From positions 248,001 to 312,000 of the forward strand of contig NZ_JAWDIR010000033.1 of assembly GCF_046156265.1 (NCBI RefSeq): a stretch of DNA of 64,000 bases. Direction: 5' to 3'. The DNA comes from CAMDHY01 sp046156265 (GTDB lineage: Bacteria > Pseudomonadota > Alphaproteobacteria > Rhizobiales > Segnochrobactraceae). Positions 34,337 through 42,981 of this stretch are shown one piece after another (position 1 is the first letter of the stretch; every line of letters starts with the position of its first letter). The notes below the pieces were generated by a model. That model did not search any database. It was given only the letters and a program-made list of their open reading frames with translations, and was not told the origin of the DNA. The position numbers and the translations under genes were made by a program.

Positions 34337-35239
34337 CTAGGCCTGCCGCTCGGCCGTGAAGCGGGCGGCGGCGACGAGCACCGCGGCGCGCTCGCCATAG
34401 GGCGCCAGCGTGTCCGCCGCCTGCTCGACCAACTCGGCGAGCCGCCGGCGGGCCCACGCCTCGCCGTTCAGTGCCACCAGTGTCGCCTTGCCGCGCTCGG
34501 CGTCCTTGCCGGTGCGCTTGCCGACGGCATCCGCCGAGGCGGTGACGTCGAGGAGGTCGTCGGCGAGCTGGAAGGCGGACCCGACCAGGGCGGCGAAGCG
34601 GGCGATGCGGCGGCGGTCCTCGTCCGGGGCGCGGGCGACGATCGCCCCCATCTCGGCGCTGGCGACGATCAGGGCGCCGGTCTTCATCGCCTGCAGGCGC
34701 TCGACCTGCGCCGCGTCGAGATCCTCTTTCTCGGCGGCGAGGTCGAGGGCCTGGCCGCCGACCATGCCGTCGGCGCCGGCAGCGCGGGCGAGCGCCTGCA
34801 CCAGGGCGATGCGCACCTCGGCATCCGGATGCACGGCGGGGTCGGCGAGCGCCTCGAAGGCGAGCGTCAGCAGGCCGTCGCCGGCGAGGATGGCGGTCGC
34901 CTCGTCGAAGGCCTTGTGGACGGTCGGCCGGCCGCGGCGAAGGTCGTCGTCGTCCATCGCCGGCAGGTCGTCGTGGACGAGGCTGTAGGTGTGCAGGCAC
35001 TCGACCGCGGCGCCCGCGGCCGCCGCCCGCGCCTCGTCGCCGCCGAACAGCCGCGCCGCCTCGATCGTCAGGAACGGCCGGAAGCGCTTGCCGCCGCCGA
35101 GCAGCGCATAGGCCATCGAGTCCCGCACGCGGCCGGGCACGCGCGCGCCGAGCGCCGGCCCCACCAGCACGGCGAGCCGTGCGTCGGTCAGCCGCACGGC
35201 GGCGGCGAGACGATCCTCGAACGACGGGTCGGTCGGCAC
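34337..35239 (-). CDS. ispA: Polyprenyl (farnesyl) diphosphate synthase
   Basis: 300 residues from GTG 35237-35239, chosen because GAGGAG lies five bases upstream and the length is normal for IspA; the frame continues further upstream. It condenses isopentenyl diphosphate with dimethylallyl or geranyl diphosphate to make farnesyl diphosphate for quinones, undecaprenol and hopanoids. The first Asp-rich motif is HDDLPAMDDDDLRRG and the second is LADDLLDVTAS; LLGGGKRFRPFL and KTGALIVAS are also typical. A geranylgeranyl synthase cannot be excluded from motifs alone. The 268 bases upstream show no gene. Confidence 0.88.
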   Translation of the reverse strand: MPTDPSFEDRLAAAVRLTDARLAVLVGPALGARVPGRVRDSMAYALLGGGKRFRPFLTIEAARLFGGDEARAAAAGAAVECLHTYSLVHDDLPAMDDDDLRRGRPTVHKAFDEATAILAGDGLLTLAFEALADPAVHPDAEVRIALVQALARAAGADGMVGGQALDLAAEKEDLDAAQVERLQAMKTGALIVASAEMGAIVARAPDEDRRRIARFAALVGSAFQLADDLLDVTASADAVGKRTGKDAERGKATLVALNGEAWARRRLAELVEQAADTLAPYGERAAVLVAAARFTAERQA

Positions 35240-35507
35240 GGACGCTCCTCGGTGCGCCGGAACGGCGCTGTCGGCGTCCGCATGCGACGGCGCATCGCCG
35301 CCGTCAAGCCACGGCCGCACGCGGGGCGCATTCCGCCCACTCGCGAGCGGCCGTCGTGCGCGTCAGTCTTTCGTCACGATGGGCACGCAGAAGAGAGGTC
35401 GGCAAGCGCCGATCCGCCCGCGTCTGCGGGCCGCGACGCTCGCCGCTGGCCGGCCGGCGCCGGGCGGCGTAGCATTCGGCGGTGCCGCGGCGAGGAGCTG
35501 AGACAAC

Positions 35508-36704
35508 GTGAGCCAGGTCGATCTGCAGACGGGACGGGTGGCGCGGGCGGAGCGCCGGCCGCCGCCGCCGCCGCTGCTGCCGCCGCACCCGGTCGCCCGC
35601 TGGCTGCTCGTCATCGTGCTCGTCGCCGGAGCCTACTTCTTCCGCGGCTTCCTCGTGCCGGTGCTGGCGGCGCTGATCATCGGCTTCGCCAGCTGGCCGC
35701 TCTATGCGCGGCTGGTGCGGGCGGTCGGCGGCAACACGACCCTCGCCGCCACCCTCGCGCTGACGATCATCATCGCGGTGCTGGTGCTGCCGATCGTCAT
35801 CGCGATCTCCTACGCCATCGAGGAAGGGCGGATCTGGACGCAGTGGCTGCTCGAGGCCAACCGCCTCGGCGCGCCCGTCCCGGACTGGATCCAGGCGCTG
35901 CCGTTCTTCGGCGACTGGCTCGCCGAGCAGTGGAACACCTACCTCAACCGCCCGCACGCGCTGGGCGAGCTTGTCACCATCACCAGCGGCGAGAACATCG
36001 GCAACATCTACCGGCTGGCGCTCGCTGCCGGCGGCCAGACGTTCCACTTCCTGCTGTCGATGCTGTTCATGCTGATCGCGCTGTTCTTCGTCTACAAGGA
36101 CGGCCTGCTGCTGGCGGCGCAGCTCGACCGGGTCGGCGAGCGCATCCTGCCAGGCCGCTGGCAGACCTTCTCGCGCGTCGTGCCGGCGACGATCAGCGCC
36201 ACCGTCGTCGGCATGGGCATCATCGCCATCGGCGAGGGCATCGTGCTCGGCATCGCCTACTGGATCGCCGGCATCCCCTCGCCGGTGTTCTTCGGCGTCA
36301 TCACCGGCGTCATGGCGCTCATCCCCGGCGGCGCGCCGACGGCCGTCATCATCGCCACGCTCTATCTCGTCGGCAGCGGCAAGCTGATCGCCGGCCTCGC
36401 GCTGCTTGCGTGGGGCTCGATCGAGCTGTTCATCGTCGACAAGACGCTTCGCCCGCACCTCGTCGGCGGCCCGATCAAGCTGCCGTTCCTCGCCACCTTC
36501 TTCGGCCTGATCGGCGGCGTGTCGACGCTCGGCCTCGTCGGGCTGTTCGTCGGCCCGGTGCTGATGGCGCTGCTCGTCGGCATCTGGCGCGAGTGGCTGC
36601 GCGGCAACGAGGACGCCCGAGCCCGCGAGGAGGCCGGCGGACGCGACGGCGGTGCCCGGGTGGGGCGCGATCAGACCACCGACGTCTCCGATTCGGCCGC
36701 ATAG
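35508..36704 (+). CDS. AI-2E/PerM-family transporter
   Basis: 398 residues from GTG 35508, with GAGGAG about 10 bases upstream. A Pro-rich cytoplasmic N-terminus is followed by about seven to eight hydrophobic segments: WLLVIVLVAGAYFFRGFLVP, LAATLALTIIIAVLVLPIVI, FHFLLSMLFMLIALFFVYKD and several after residue 225, including ALIPGGAPTAVIIATLYLV and a GGVSTLGLVGLFVGPVLMAL segment typical of the family. Members include TqsA (autoinducer-2 export) and PerM-like proteins; the substrate here is unknown. The 3' end overlaps the convergent small gene by 34 bases. Confidence 0.9.
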   Translation: MSQVDLQTGRVARAERRPPPPPLLPPHPVARWLLVIVLVAGAYFFRGFLVPVLAALIIGFASWPLYARLVRAVGGNTTLAATLALTIIIAVLVLPIVIAISYAIEEGRIWTQWLLEANRLGAPVPDWIQALPFFGDWLAEQWNTYLNRPHALGELVTITSGENIGNIYRLALAAGGQTFHFLLSMLFMLIALFFVYKDGLLLAAQLDRVGERILPGRWQTFSRVVPATISATVVGMGIIAIGEGIVLGIAYWIAGIPSPVFFGVITGVMALIPGGAPTAVIIATLYLVGSGKLIAGLALLAWGSIELFIVDKTLRPHLVGGPIKLPFLATFFGLIGGVSTLGLVGLFVGPVLMALLVGIWREWLRGNEDARAREEAGGRDGGARVGRDQTTDVSDSAA

Positions 36705-36877
36705 GCGCGCTCGAGCATCCGGCGGCACTCCTCGGCGAGCACGCGCCCGGCGTCGTCGCAACGCTCGGCGATGTCGCGCAGGTCCCGGATCGCCACGTCC
36801 ACCGCCGTGTAGAGATCGATGTCGAGATCGTCGGGCGGCGGCACGGCACGGCGGCGAAACGGGATCACGTTGGGCAT
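36671..36877 (-). CDS. Small acidic hypothetical protein
   Basis: 68 residues from ATG 36875-36877 (MPNVIPFRRR), with a GAGAG about seven bases upstream. It has a basic start and then an acidic helical body (LDIDLYTAVDVAIRDLRDI; AEECRRMLERAYAAE). No domain is recognised. N-termini of the form MxNVIPFR recur in small alphaproteobacterial proteins, which supports a real gene. It overlaps the end of the convergent AI-2E gene by 34 bases. Confidence 0.55.
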   Translation of the reverse strand: MPNVIPFRRRAVPPPDDLDIDLYTAVDVAIRDLRDIAERCDDAGRVLAEECRRMLERAYAAESETSVV

Positions 36878-37013
36878 CTGCGGTCTCTCGTCGGCGAATC
36901 GGGACGATCCGCCCGCGCCGATGGGAACCGCCAAAGGTTAATGCCCTCCCACCGGCGGCGCCGACAGGCGCATTGTGCGTCCGTCGGCGGTCGTCGATAG
37001 CCTCCGCGTCAGG

Positions 37014-37649
37014 TCAGGCGGCGGCCGCCTGGGCCGCGGCTTCCGTCGCCAGCATGCGCTGCACCGCCGGACGCGCCAGCATGCGCTCGCCGTGGGCGCG
37101 GTAGTTCGTGTAGGCGGAGACGTCGAGCCCGAGGTGGTTCGCCCAGCGCAGGAAGATGAAGGCGTAGGCATCGGCCACCGAATAGTCGCCGAGCAGCCAG
37201 TCCTTGCCGTCGAGCATCGCCTCGATGCCCTTGAAGGCCTGCGCCGTGCCCTCGCCGGCAAGGCGCTTCACCGCATCCTCGGAGCCCGGCAGGTCGCAGT
37301 AGGCGGACGGGCGGAAGAAGCGACCGATCATCGGGTGGACACCGGAGGAGAACCAGGCGAGCAGCGACAAGGCCTCGGTCGCCTCCCACGTCCCCGGCGC
37401 CGGCATCAGCTTCGCCTCCGGCTTCGACCAGCCGAGCCATGACAGGATGGCGACGTTCTCCGTCAGCCGCTTGCCGTCGACCTCGAGCGCCGGGACCTTC
37501 TGCTTCCAGTTGATCGCGGTGTAGGCGTCGGTCTTGTGCTCGCCCTTGCGCAGCATCACCGGCACCGCCTCGAAGGGCAGGCCGAGTTCCTCCAGCACGA
37601 TGTGGGGAGCCATCGAGCAGGCGCCGGGCGAGAAATAGAGTTTGGTCAT
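37014..37649 (-). CDS. Glutathione S-transferase family protein (2), beta-like
   Basis: 211 residues from ATG 37647-37649; an upstream in-frame start is possible but the fold begins at TKLYFSPGACSMAPHIVLEE. The Cys in SPGAC matches the glutathione-reactive Cys of beta-class bacterial GSTs. INWKQKVPALEVDGKRLTEN carries the cis-Pro and the Glu that binds the gamma-glutamyl group. The C-terminal helical half has DWLLGDYSVADAYAFIFLRW, the usual GST capping motif. It shares family but not close similarity with the GST at 31.3 kb. Substrate unknown. Confidence 0.9.
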   Translation of the reverse strand: MTKLYFSPGACSMAPHIVLEELGLPFEAVPVMLRKGEHKTDAYTAINWKQKVPALEVDGKRLTENVAILSWLGWSKPEAKLMPAPGTWEATEALSLLAWFSSGVHPMIGRFFRPSAYCDLPGSEDAVKRLAGEGTAQAFKGIEAMLDGKDWLLGDYSVADAYAFIFLRWANHLGLDVSAYTNYRAHGERMLARPAVQRMLATEAAAQAAAA

Positions 37650-37785
37650 GGCAAGGGCCTCGGAGGAGAGGAACAGGCGGGCGACCGCGATCAAGCCGCG
37701 GCCGTGCGGGCGGAGAGGTCGTGCGCGCAGGGGCGACGCGCAAGGTCGCGGGGTGTGAATACAGTGGAACCCGAGGGGCCGCCGT

Positions 37786-38952
37786 TCACGTCGCTGGCAA
37801 CGCCTTCTCGACGAGGCGGACCCAGTAGGAGGCGCCGGCCGGGATGGCGGCGTCGTCGAAGTCGTAGGCGGGGTGGTGCAGCTGCGCGCTGTCGCCGTTG
37901 CCGACGAAGATCATCGCGCCGGGGCGCTTTTCGAGCATGAAGGAGAAATCCTCCGCCCCCATCTCCGGCGGCCGGTCGGCGTCGACGTTGGCGGCGCCCG
38001 CCACCTCCCCCGCCACTTCGGCGGCGAAGGCCGTCTCGCGCGCGTGGTTCACCGTCACCGGATATTCGCGGCGGTAGGTGACGCGGGCGGTCGCGCCATA
38101 GGCCGCGGCCGCCGCCGGGACGACCTCGTTCAGCCTCTTCTCCAAGAGGTCGCGGACGCCCGGGTCGAGCGCGCGGACGGTGCCGAGGAGCCTCGCCGTC
38201 TGCGGGATGACGTTGTCGGTGAAGCCGGCGTTGAAGCAGGTGATCGAGATCACCGCCGACTTCAGCGGGTCGACGTTGCGGGCGACGATCTGCTGTACCG
38301 CCTGCACGACGGCGGCACCGGCGAGAACCGTGTCCGTGCAGTCGTGCGGGAAGGCGGCGTGGCCGCCGACGCCTTCGATCTCGACCTCCAGCGTGTCGGC
38401 CGAGGCGAGCAGGCCGCCGGCGCGGATGGCGAAGCTGCCGACCGGTATCCCCGGCATGTTGTGCATGCCGTAGACCGCGTCGATGCCGAAGCGTTCCATC
38501 AGGCCATCGTCGATCATCGCCTTGGCGCCGCCGCCGCCCTCTTCGGCGGGCTGGAAGATCACCACGGCGGTGCCGGCGAAGTTGCGGGTTTCGGCGAGGT
38601 GCTGGGCGGCGCCGAGCAGCATCGCCGAGTGCCCGTCATGGCCGCAGGCGTGCATCTTTCCCGCGACCGTCGACGACCAGGCGCGGCCGGTCGCCTCCTC
38701 GATCGGCAGGGCGTCCATGTCGGCGCGCAGGCCGATCGTCTGCCCGGTCCCCCGGCCGCCGCGGATGACGGCGACGACGCCGGTGCGCCCGATCCCGGTC
38801 ACAACCTCGTCGACGCCGAACGCGCGCAGCCGGTCCGCGACGAAGGCGGCGGTCAGATGGGTGTCGTACTGGAGTTCGGGGTGGGCGTGCAGGTGGCGGC
38901 GCCAGAGGGCGATCTCGTCGGAGCGGTCGGCGATCCGGTTGAGGATCGGCAT
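37786..38952 (-). CDS. M20-family amidohydrolase (hippurate hydrolase/aminoacylase-like)
   Basis: 388 residues. Metal-ligand and active-site segments of M20D peptidases are clear: RHLHAHPELQYDT, LRADMDALPI, KMHACGHDGHSAMLLG (Cys and two His), FQPAEEGGGGAKAMI (Glu pair), GMHNMPGIPVG and LHHPAYDFDD near the end. A dimerisation domain (about 185-300) is inserted in the usual place. Such enzymes cleave N-acyl amino acids such as hippurate or N-acetyl compounds in the cytoplasm; the natural substrate is not evident. It stands alone between a GST gene and a small membrane-protein gene on the same strand. Confidence 0.92.
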   Translation of the reverse strand: MPILNRIADRSDEIALWRRHLHAHPELQYDTHLTAAFVADRLRAFGVDEVVTGIGRTGVVAVIRGGRGTGQTIGLRADMDALPIEEATGRAWSSTVAGKMHACGHDGHSAMLLGAAQHLAETRNFAGTAVVIFQPAEEGGGGAKAMIDDGLMERFGIDAVYGMHNMPGIPVGSFAIRAGGLLASADTLEVEIEGVGGHAAFPHDCTDTVLAGAAVVQAVQQIVARNVDPLKSAVISITCFNAGFTDNVIPQTARLLGTVRALDPGVRDLLEKRLNEVVPAAAAAYGATARVTYRREYPVTVNHARETAFAAEVAGEVAGAANVDADRPPEMGAEDFSFMLEKRPGAMIFVGNGDSAQLHHPAYDFDDAAIPAGASYWVRLVEKALPAT

Positions 38953-39046
38953 GGGCGGCCTCGTGGCGCGGGAGGGACACGCCGGAGGCTAGGCACCCGC
39001 GGCCGCCGCGGCAAGGGCGGCCGGTCACACTGGGGGAACGCCCGCC

Positions 39047-39388
39047 TCAGATGTCCGGGTCGGCATCGCGCCGGCGCTGGCGGGGGGTGATGTCCAGCGG
39101 TCCGGGATCCTCCACCTCGTCGAGGCGCAGCATCTCGCGGAAGCCGCGCCAGGAGGCGGCGACGACCACCACCATGCCGGCGAGGATCGCGGTCGCCGCC
39201 CCGGCGCCAAGCACCACGTCGCCCGCGGCCGCCTGCATGGCGGCGCTGTCGAGATGGCCCATGCCGGATCCGGAACCGGGCGCCGCGAGGGCCGGAACGG
39301 TGGCGGCGAGCAGGAGGATGGCCGGGAGGGCGGTCCGCCGCAGCACACCGCCGAGACGAGGCGAGATGCGATCGCCGATAAGGGTCAT
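39047..39388 (-). CDS. Small membrane protein, hypothetical
   Basis: 113 residues from ATG 39386-39388, with GGGAG eight bases upstream. A signal-peptide-like N-terminus (RRTALPAILLLAATVPALAA) is followed by a short Gly/Ser region, a transmembrane helix (ATAILAGMVVVVAASW, about 68-84) and a charged C-terminus ending PLDITPRQRRRDADPDI. No family is recognised. It is divergent from the triheme cytochrome gene, so a link to respiratory electron transport is possible but unsupported. Confidence 0.6.
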   Translation of the reverse strand: MTLIGDRISPRLGGVLRRTALPAILLLAATVPALAAPGSGSGMGHLDSAAMQAAAGDVVLGAGAATAILAGMVVVVAASWRGFREMLRLDEVEDPGPLDITPRQRRRDADPDI

Positions 39389-39644
39389 GGCCGACACTCC
39401 CACTGCACGGCCCCCTGCCGCATGGACATTTCGTCATGTGACTGCGACGTCGGCGTGCAGGGATGCGGGCGGGCGGCCATCTTTTTCGTGGCGATTCCGG
39501 GACCACGTTCACGATTGCGGCAGCGCAGCAGCGGGGGTGCGTCGCGCGCGGGGCTTGCGCCGGCACGGGCGATGCCGAATGGTTGGAACGCTTCGAAGGT
39601 TCGGGCCGGCGGGCGACGGTCCTGAGAGAGACGGGAGAGTGGGT

Positions 39645-41396
39645 ATGGGGATGCGGATCGGTGCGGCGCAGCCGCGGTTCGGAGTTCGGGCCGCGGTGCG
39701 CGGCACGGCACTGGGCACGGCGCTGTTCGGTGCGATGGTGCTGGCGAGTGCGGCGGCGAGCGCCCAGGAAGGCACCGGCGCGCCGGGCGCCGACCTCGTC
39801 GCCAAGGGCAAGTACCTGACCGACGCGGCCGACTGCATGCCCTGCCACACCGGCCCGGGCGGCAAGCCCTTCGCCGGCGGCCTGACGCTGAACACGCCCT
39901 TCGGCGGCATCACCTCGCCGAACATCACCCCCGACAAGGAGACCGGCATCGGCGCCTGGACGGACGAGCAGTTCTACCGCGCCCTGCACGACGGCTTCGG
40001 CAAGGACGGCGAGTACCTCTATCCGGCGATGCCGTTCACCTCCTACACGAAGATGCCGCCGGACGACGTCAAGGCGATCCGCGCCTATCTCAACACCGTC
40101 ACCCCGGTGAACGCGCCGCGCCAGCCGAACACGCTGGAGTTCCCCTTCAACGTGCGCGCCTCGCTGTCGGTGTGGCGGGCGATGTTCTTCACGCCCGGCA
40201 CCTTCGTGCCGAACGACAAGGCGTCGGCTGAGATCAACCGCGGGGCCTATCTCGTCGAGGGCCCCGGCCACTGCGCCGAGTGCCACACGCCGCGCAACAT
40301 CATGGGGGCGATGGAGCCGTCCAAGCAGTATGCCGGCGCCCGCATCGACACCTTCTTCGCGCCGAACATTTCCTCCGACCTTCGCGACGGCATCGGCGGG
40401 TGGACCGAGCAGCAGGTGTTCGACTACCTGAAGACCGGTGCCGCATCCGGCAAGGGCACGGTGTTCGGCCCGATGTCCGAGGTCGTGCACGACAGCCTGT
40501 CGAAGCTCGAGGATTCCGACATCCACGCCATCGTCGCCTACCTGAAGGCGACGCCGGACCAGCTGCCGCCGAAGCCGGTCGCCGATCCGCGCAAGGAGCA
40601 GGGCGCCACCGTCTATCTCAACGTCTGCGCCCAGTGCCACCAGGCCGAAGGCCAGGGCATCGCCAACGCCATCCCGCCGCTCTCGGGCAACGACGCTGCC
40701 GCGGCGACCGGGCCGGAGAACGTCATCTCCGCCGTGCTCGGCGGCCTGCCGGGCCAGGGCGACTACGGCCCGATGCCGGCCTTCGCCGACGCTCTCGACG
40801 ACCAGCAGGTCGCCGACGTCGCGAACTACGTGCGCACCGCCTGGGGCAATCCCGGCACGCCGGACGCAACGCCGGCCCTCGTCGCCTCGCTGCGCGGCCA
40901 GCTCGCCACGACCGACCTCGGCTCCGAGGCGGCGAAAGCACTCGACTGCCCGGCGGTGAGCTCCACCGGCGCCTCCGGAACGCTGACCGATCCGGGCTCG
41001 GGCATCCTCGAACTGATGCAGGGCGTCACCCCCGAGACCCTCGACAACCGCGTCACCGAGATCATCGCGCAGGTGCGCGCAGCCAATCCCGGCGTCTCCG
41101 ACGGCGAGCTCTCCGATGACCTCGTCGCCGCCTACTGCCCGATCCTGGCGACCGACGCGCAGCTCTCCGTCGAGCAGAAGCAGAGCCGTCTGTCGGCCTT
41201 CCTGTCCTCGGTGACGAACATCCTCGCCCAGGGCCAGATGCCGACGGGGTCGAAGGTGCTGCTGCAGGTCGGCGTGCCGCAGTCGGTGGTGACCGAGGTC
41301 GACGCCGCCGCCCGCGCGGCGAAGCAGACCCGCGACCAATGGATCGAGAAGGCCCTCGAGGCCGCGGTGAAGGCGGCGCCCAAGCCCGCGCAGTAG
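39645..41396 (+). CDS. Triheme cytochrome c with extra C-terminal domain
   Basis: 583 residues from ATG 39645, with GGAG seven bases upstream. An N-terminal signal peptide ending ASAAASAQ sends it to the periplasm. Three haem-binding CxxCH sites are present: CMPCH (about 66), CAECH (about 209) and CAQCH (about 330), each followed by a cytochrome c domain with a Met-containing segment (YPAMPFTSY, PMSEVV, GPMPAFADAL). This matches the cytochrome subunits of membrane alcohol, aldehyde or gluconate dehydrogenases (AdhB-like). Those are usually about 430-480 residues; here about 170 extra residues follow the third haem domain, ending in DAAARAAKQTRDQWIEKAL. No partner dehydrogenase is next to it. 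Confidence 0.88.
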   Translation: MGMRIGAAQPRFGVRAAVRGTALGTALFGAMVLASAAASAQEGTGAPGADLVAKGKYLTDAADCMPCHTGPGGKPFAGGLTLNTPFGGITSPNITPDKETGIGAWTDEQFYRALHDGFGKDGEYLYPAMPFTSYTKMPPDDVKAIRAYLNTVTPVNAPRQPNTLEFPFNVRASLSVWRAMFFTPGTFVPNDKASAEINRGAYLVEGPGHCAECHTPRNIMGAMEPSKQYAGARIDTFFAPNISSDLRDGIGGWTEQQVFDYLKTGAASGKGTVFGPMSEVVHDSLSKLEDSDIHAIVAYLKATPDQLPPKPVADPRKEQGATVYLNVCAQCHQAEGQGIANAIPPLSGNDAAAATGPENVISAVLGGLPGQGDYGPMPAFADALDDQQVADVANYVRTAWGNPGTPDATPALVASLRGQLATTDLGSEAAKALDCPAVSSTGASGTLTDPGSGILELMQGVTPETLDNRVTEIIAQVRAANPGVSDGELSDDLVAAYCPILATDAQLSVEQKQSRLSAFLSSVTNILAQGQMPTGSKVLLQVGVPQSVVTEVDAAARAAKQTRDQWIEKALEAAVKAAPKPAQ

Positions 41397-41581
41397 CGCG
41401 CGGGCACCGCTCAGGACGCCGGCGCAGTACGCCGTACACGTCCGAACGGCTGGCGCAATTGGCGCCAGCCGCAACGGGCCCCAGCGGCCGCCGCGACGCT
41501 GCGGCGGTTGCCTCCGCCCGCCCCGGGCGGCTATCGCTCGTCGGCCGCCGAACCCCCGGCGGCGGATGAGCGAGCGACATC

Positions 41582-42637
41582 ATGCAGGGACTGACGGCGA
41601 CGCTGCTGCGCGGCACCTGGTACATGGCGCTGCCGGGCAGCAGGGTGAAAGCCGGCACCACGGTGGCGCGGACGCTGCTCGGCGAGCCGCTCCTGATCGG
41701 CCGCGACAAGGCCGGAGCCGTGTTCGCCCTGCGCGACGCCTGCCCGCACCGCGGCATCCCGCTGCGCTACGGCTCCTTCGACGGCGAGACCGTCACCTGC
41801 TGCTATCACGGCTGGCGCTTCGACCGCACCGGCACCTGCGTCGAGATCCCGTCGCTGCGCGAGGACCAGCAGGTCGACCTCTCGAAGATCCGCTGCGGCG
41901 CGCTGCCGTGTGTCGAGCGCAACGGCCTCGTCTGGATCTACTTTGCCCGCGCCGGTGAGGCGCCGTCCGGCGACCAGGCCGAGCCGCCGGCGATGCCGGT
42001 GTTCGCCGACGTCGACGCGCCGACGCTCGGCATCGTGCTGCCGTTCCCGTGCTCGACCGACCATGCCGCCTTCGGGCTGATGGACCCGACCCACGCTGCC
42101 TTCGTCCACACCTCGTGGTGGTTCAAGAAGAAGGCGAGCAAGCTGCGGCCGAAGGAGAAGGCGTTCGAGCCGTCGCCCTTCGGCTTCCGCATGGCCCGCC
42201 ACGCTTTGCCGCCGCAGAACATCGCCTACAAGCTCCTCGGCGCCGACGTCACCACCGAGATCTCCTACCGCCTGCCGGGCCTGCGCATCGAGGAGATCCG
42301 CGGCGACCGCAACTCCGTCGTCGGCCTCACCGCGATCACCCCGGTGAGCGAGGGCGAGACGGAGGTCCACCAGCTGTTCTGGGTGTCGATGGGCTGGGCG
42401 AAGGCTCTGCGCCCGCTCTTGCAGCACCTGATGACGGTGTTCCTCGACCAGGACCGCGTCGTCGTCGTGCAGCAGCGCGAGGGCCTCGTGCACGATCCGA
42501 AGCTGATGCTGATCAACGACGCCGACACCCAGGCGCGCTGGTGGATGCGGCTGAAGTCCGAGTGGCAGGAGGCCGAGGCCGCCGGCCGCCCCTTCGAGAA
42601 CCCGCTGAAGCCGATGGTCCTGCGCTGGCGGAGCTGA
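41582..42637 (+). CDS. Rieske non-haem iron oxygenase
   Basis: 351 residues. The Rieske [2Fe-2S] ligands are CPHRG (about 54-58) and CCYHGW (about 74-79). The mononuclear iron site is in STDHAAFGLMDPTHAAFVH (about 159-177), giving the His/His/Asp triad of oxygenase alpha subunits. The overall form resembles vanillate demethylase, pheophorbide a oxygenase and related monooxygenases. No ferredoxin or reductase gene is adjacent, so electrons must come from elsewhere. The substrate is unknown. It begins 185 bases after the triheme cytochrome gene; those bases show no gene. Confidence 0.9.
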   Translation: MQGLTATLLRGTWYMALPGSRVKAGTTVARTLLGEPLLIGRDKAGAVFALRDACPHRGIPLRYGSFDGETVTCCYHGWRFDRTGTCVEIPSLREDQQVDLSKIRCGALPCVERNGLVWIYFARAGEAPSGDQAEPPAMPVFADVDAPTLGIVLPFPCSTDHAAFGLMDPTHAAFVHTSWWFKKKASKLRPKEKAFEPSPFGFRMARHALPPQNIAYKLLGADVTTEISYRLPGLRIEEIRGDRNSVVGLTAITPVSEGETEVHQLFWVSMGWAKALRPLLQHLMTVFLDQDRVVVVQQREGLVHDPKLMLINDADTQARWWMRLKSEWQEAEAAGRPFENPLKPMVLRWRS

Positions 42638-42645
42638 GGGCGACT

Positions 42646-42837
42646 TCAGCCTGACGCTGCCGGGTCCTCGGAGGGGGTAACGTCGGCTGGCTTGGCGTCC
42701 GAAGGCGGCAGCTTGACGATCTTGACGATCGGCTTGCCGCGCCGGGTCAGGACGACGTCGCTGCCGGACGCTTCGACCTCCGCGATGAGGCGCGCCCAGT
42801 GAGCCTTCGCGTATCGGATGCCGACAACGTCCGCCAT
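42646..42837 (-). CDS. Phd/YefM-type antitoxin-like protein, apparently orphan
   Basis: 63 residues from ATG 42835-42837; the same frame is open far upstream as a shadow of pheS. GIRYAKAHWARLIAEVEASG followed by VVLTRRGKPIVKIVKLPP is the N-terminal DNA-binding fold of Phd/YefM antitoxins, which autorepress and neutralise a partner toxin with their C-terminal tail. Here the tail is short (PSDAKPADVTPSEDPAASG), and the next gene downstream is the oppositely oriented Rieske gene, 8 bases away, so no cognate toxin follows. Either the toxin was lost or the protein is a stand-alone regulator. Confidence 0.7.
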   Translation of the reverse strand: MADVVGIRYAKAHWARLIAEVEASGSDVVLTRRGKPIVKIVKLPPSDAKPADVTPSEDPAASG

Positions 42838-42981
42838 GATCGCCAAGGTAGTAGAGAGCGGCCCGCCCGGCAACTGGTCGACCTTGCACCCCGCCCTTCC
42901 GCCTCTGTCGATTTCTGCTAAAACGCGGCGCTTCCCCGACCGTCCGGGGCCCTGTTCTCCGTCCGACCGGACCGCTCGCCG

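Noticed and set aside
42838..42981. Possible phenylalanine leader peptide or attenuator before pheS
   Set aside because: No Phe-rich short frame and no terminator-like stem with T-run.
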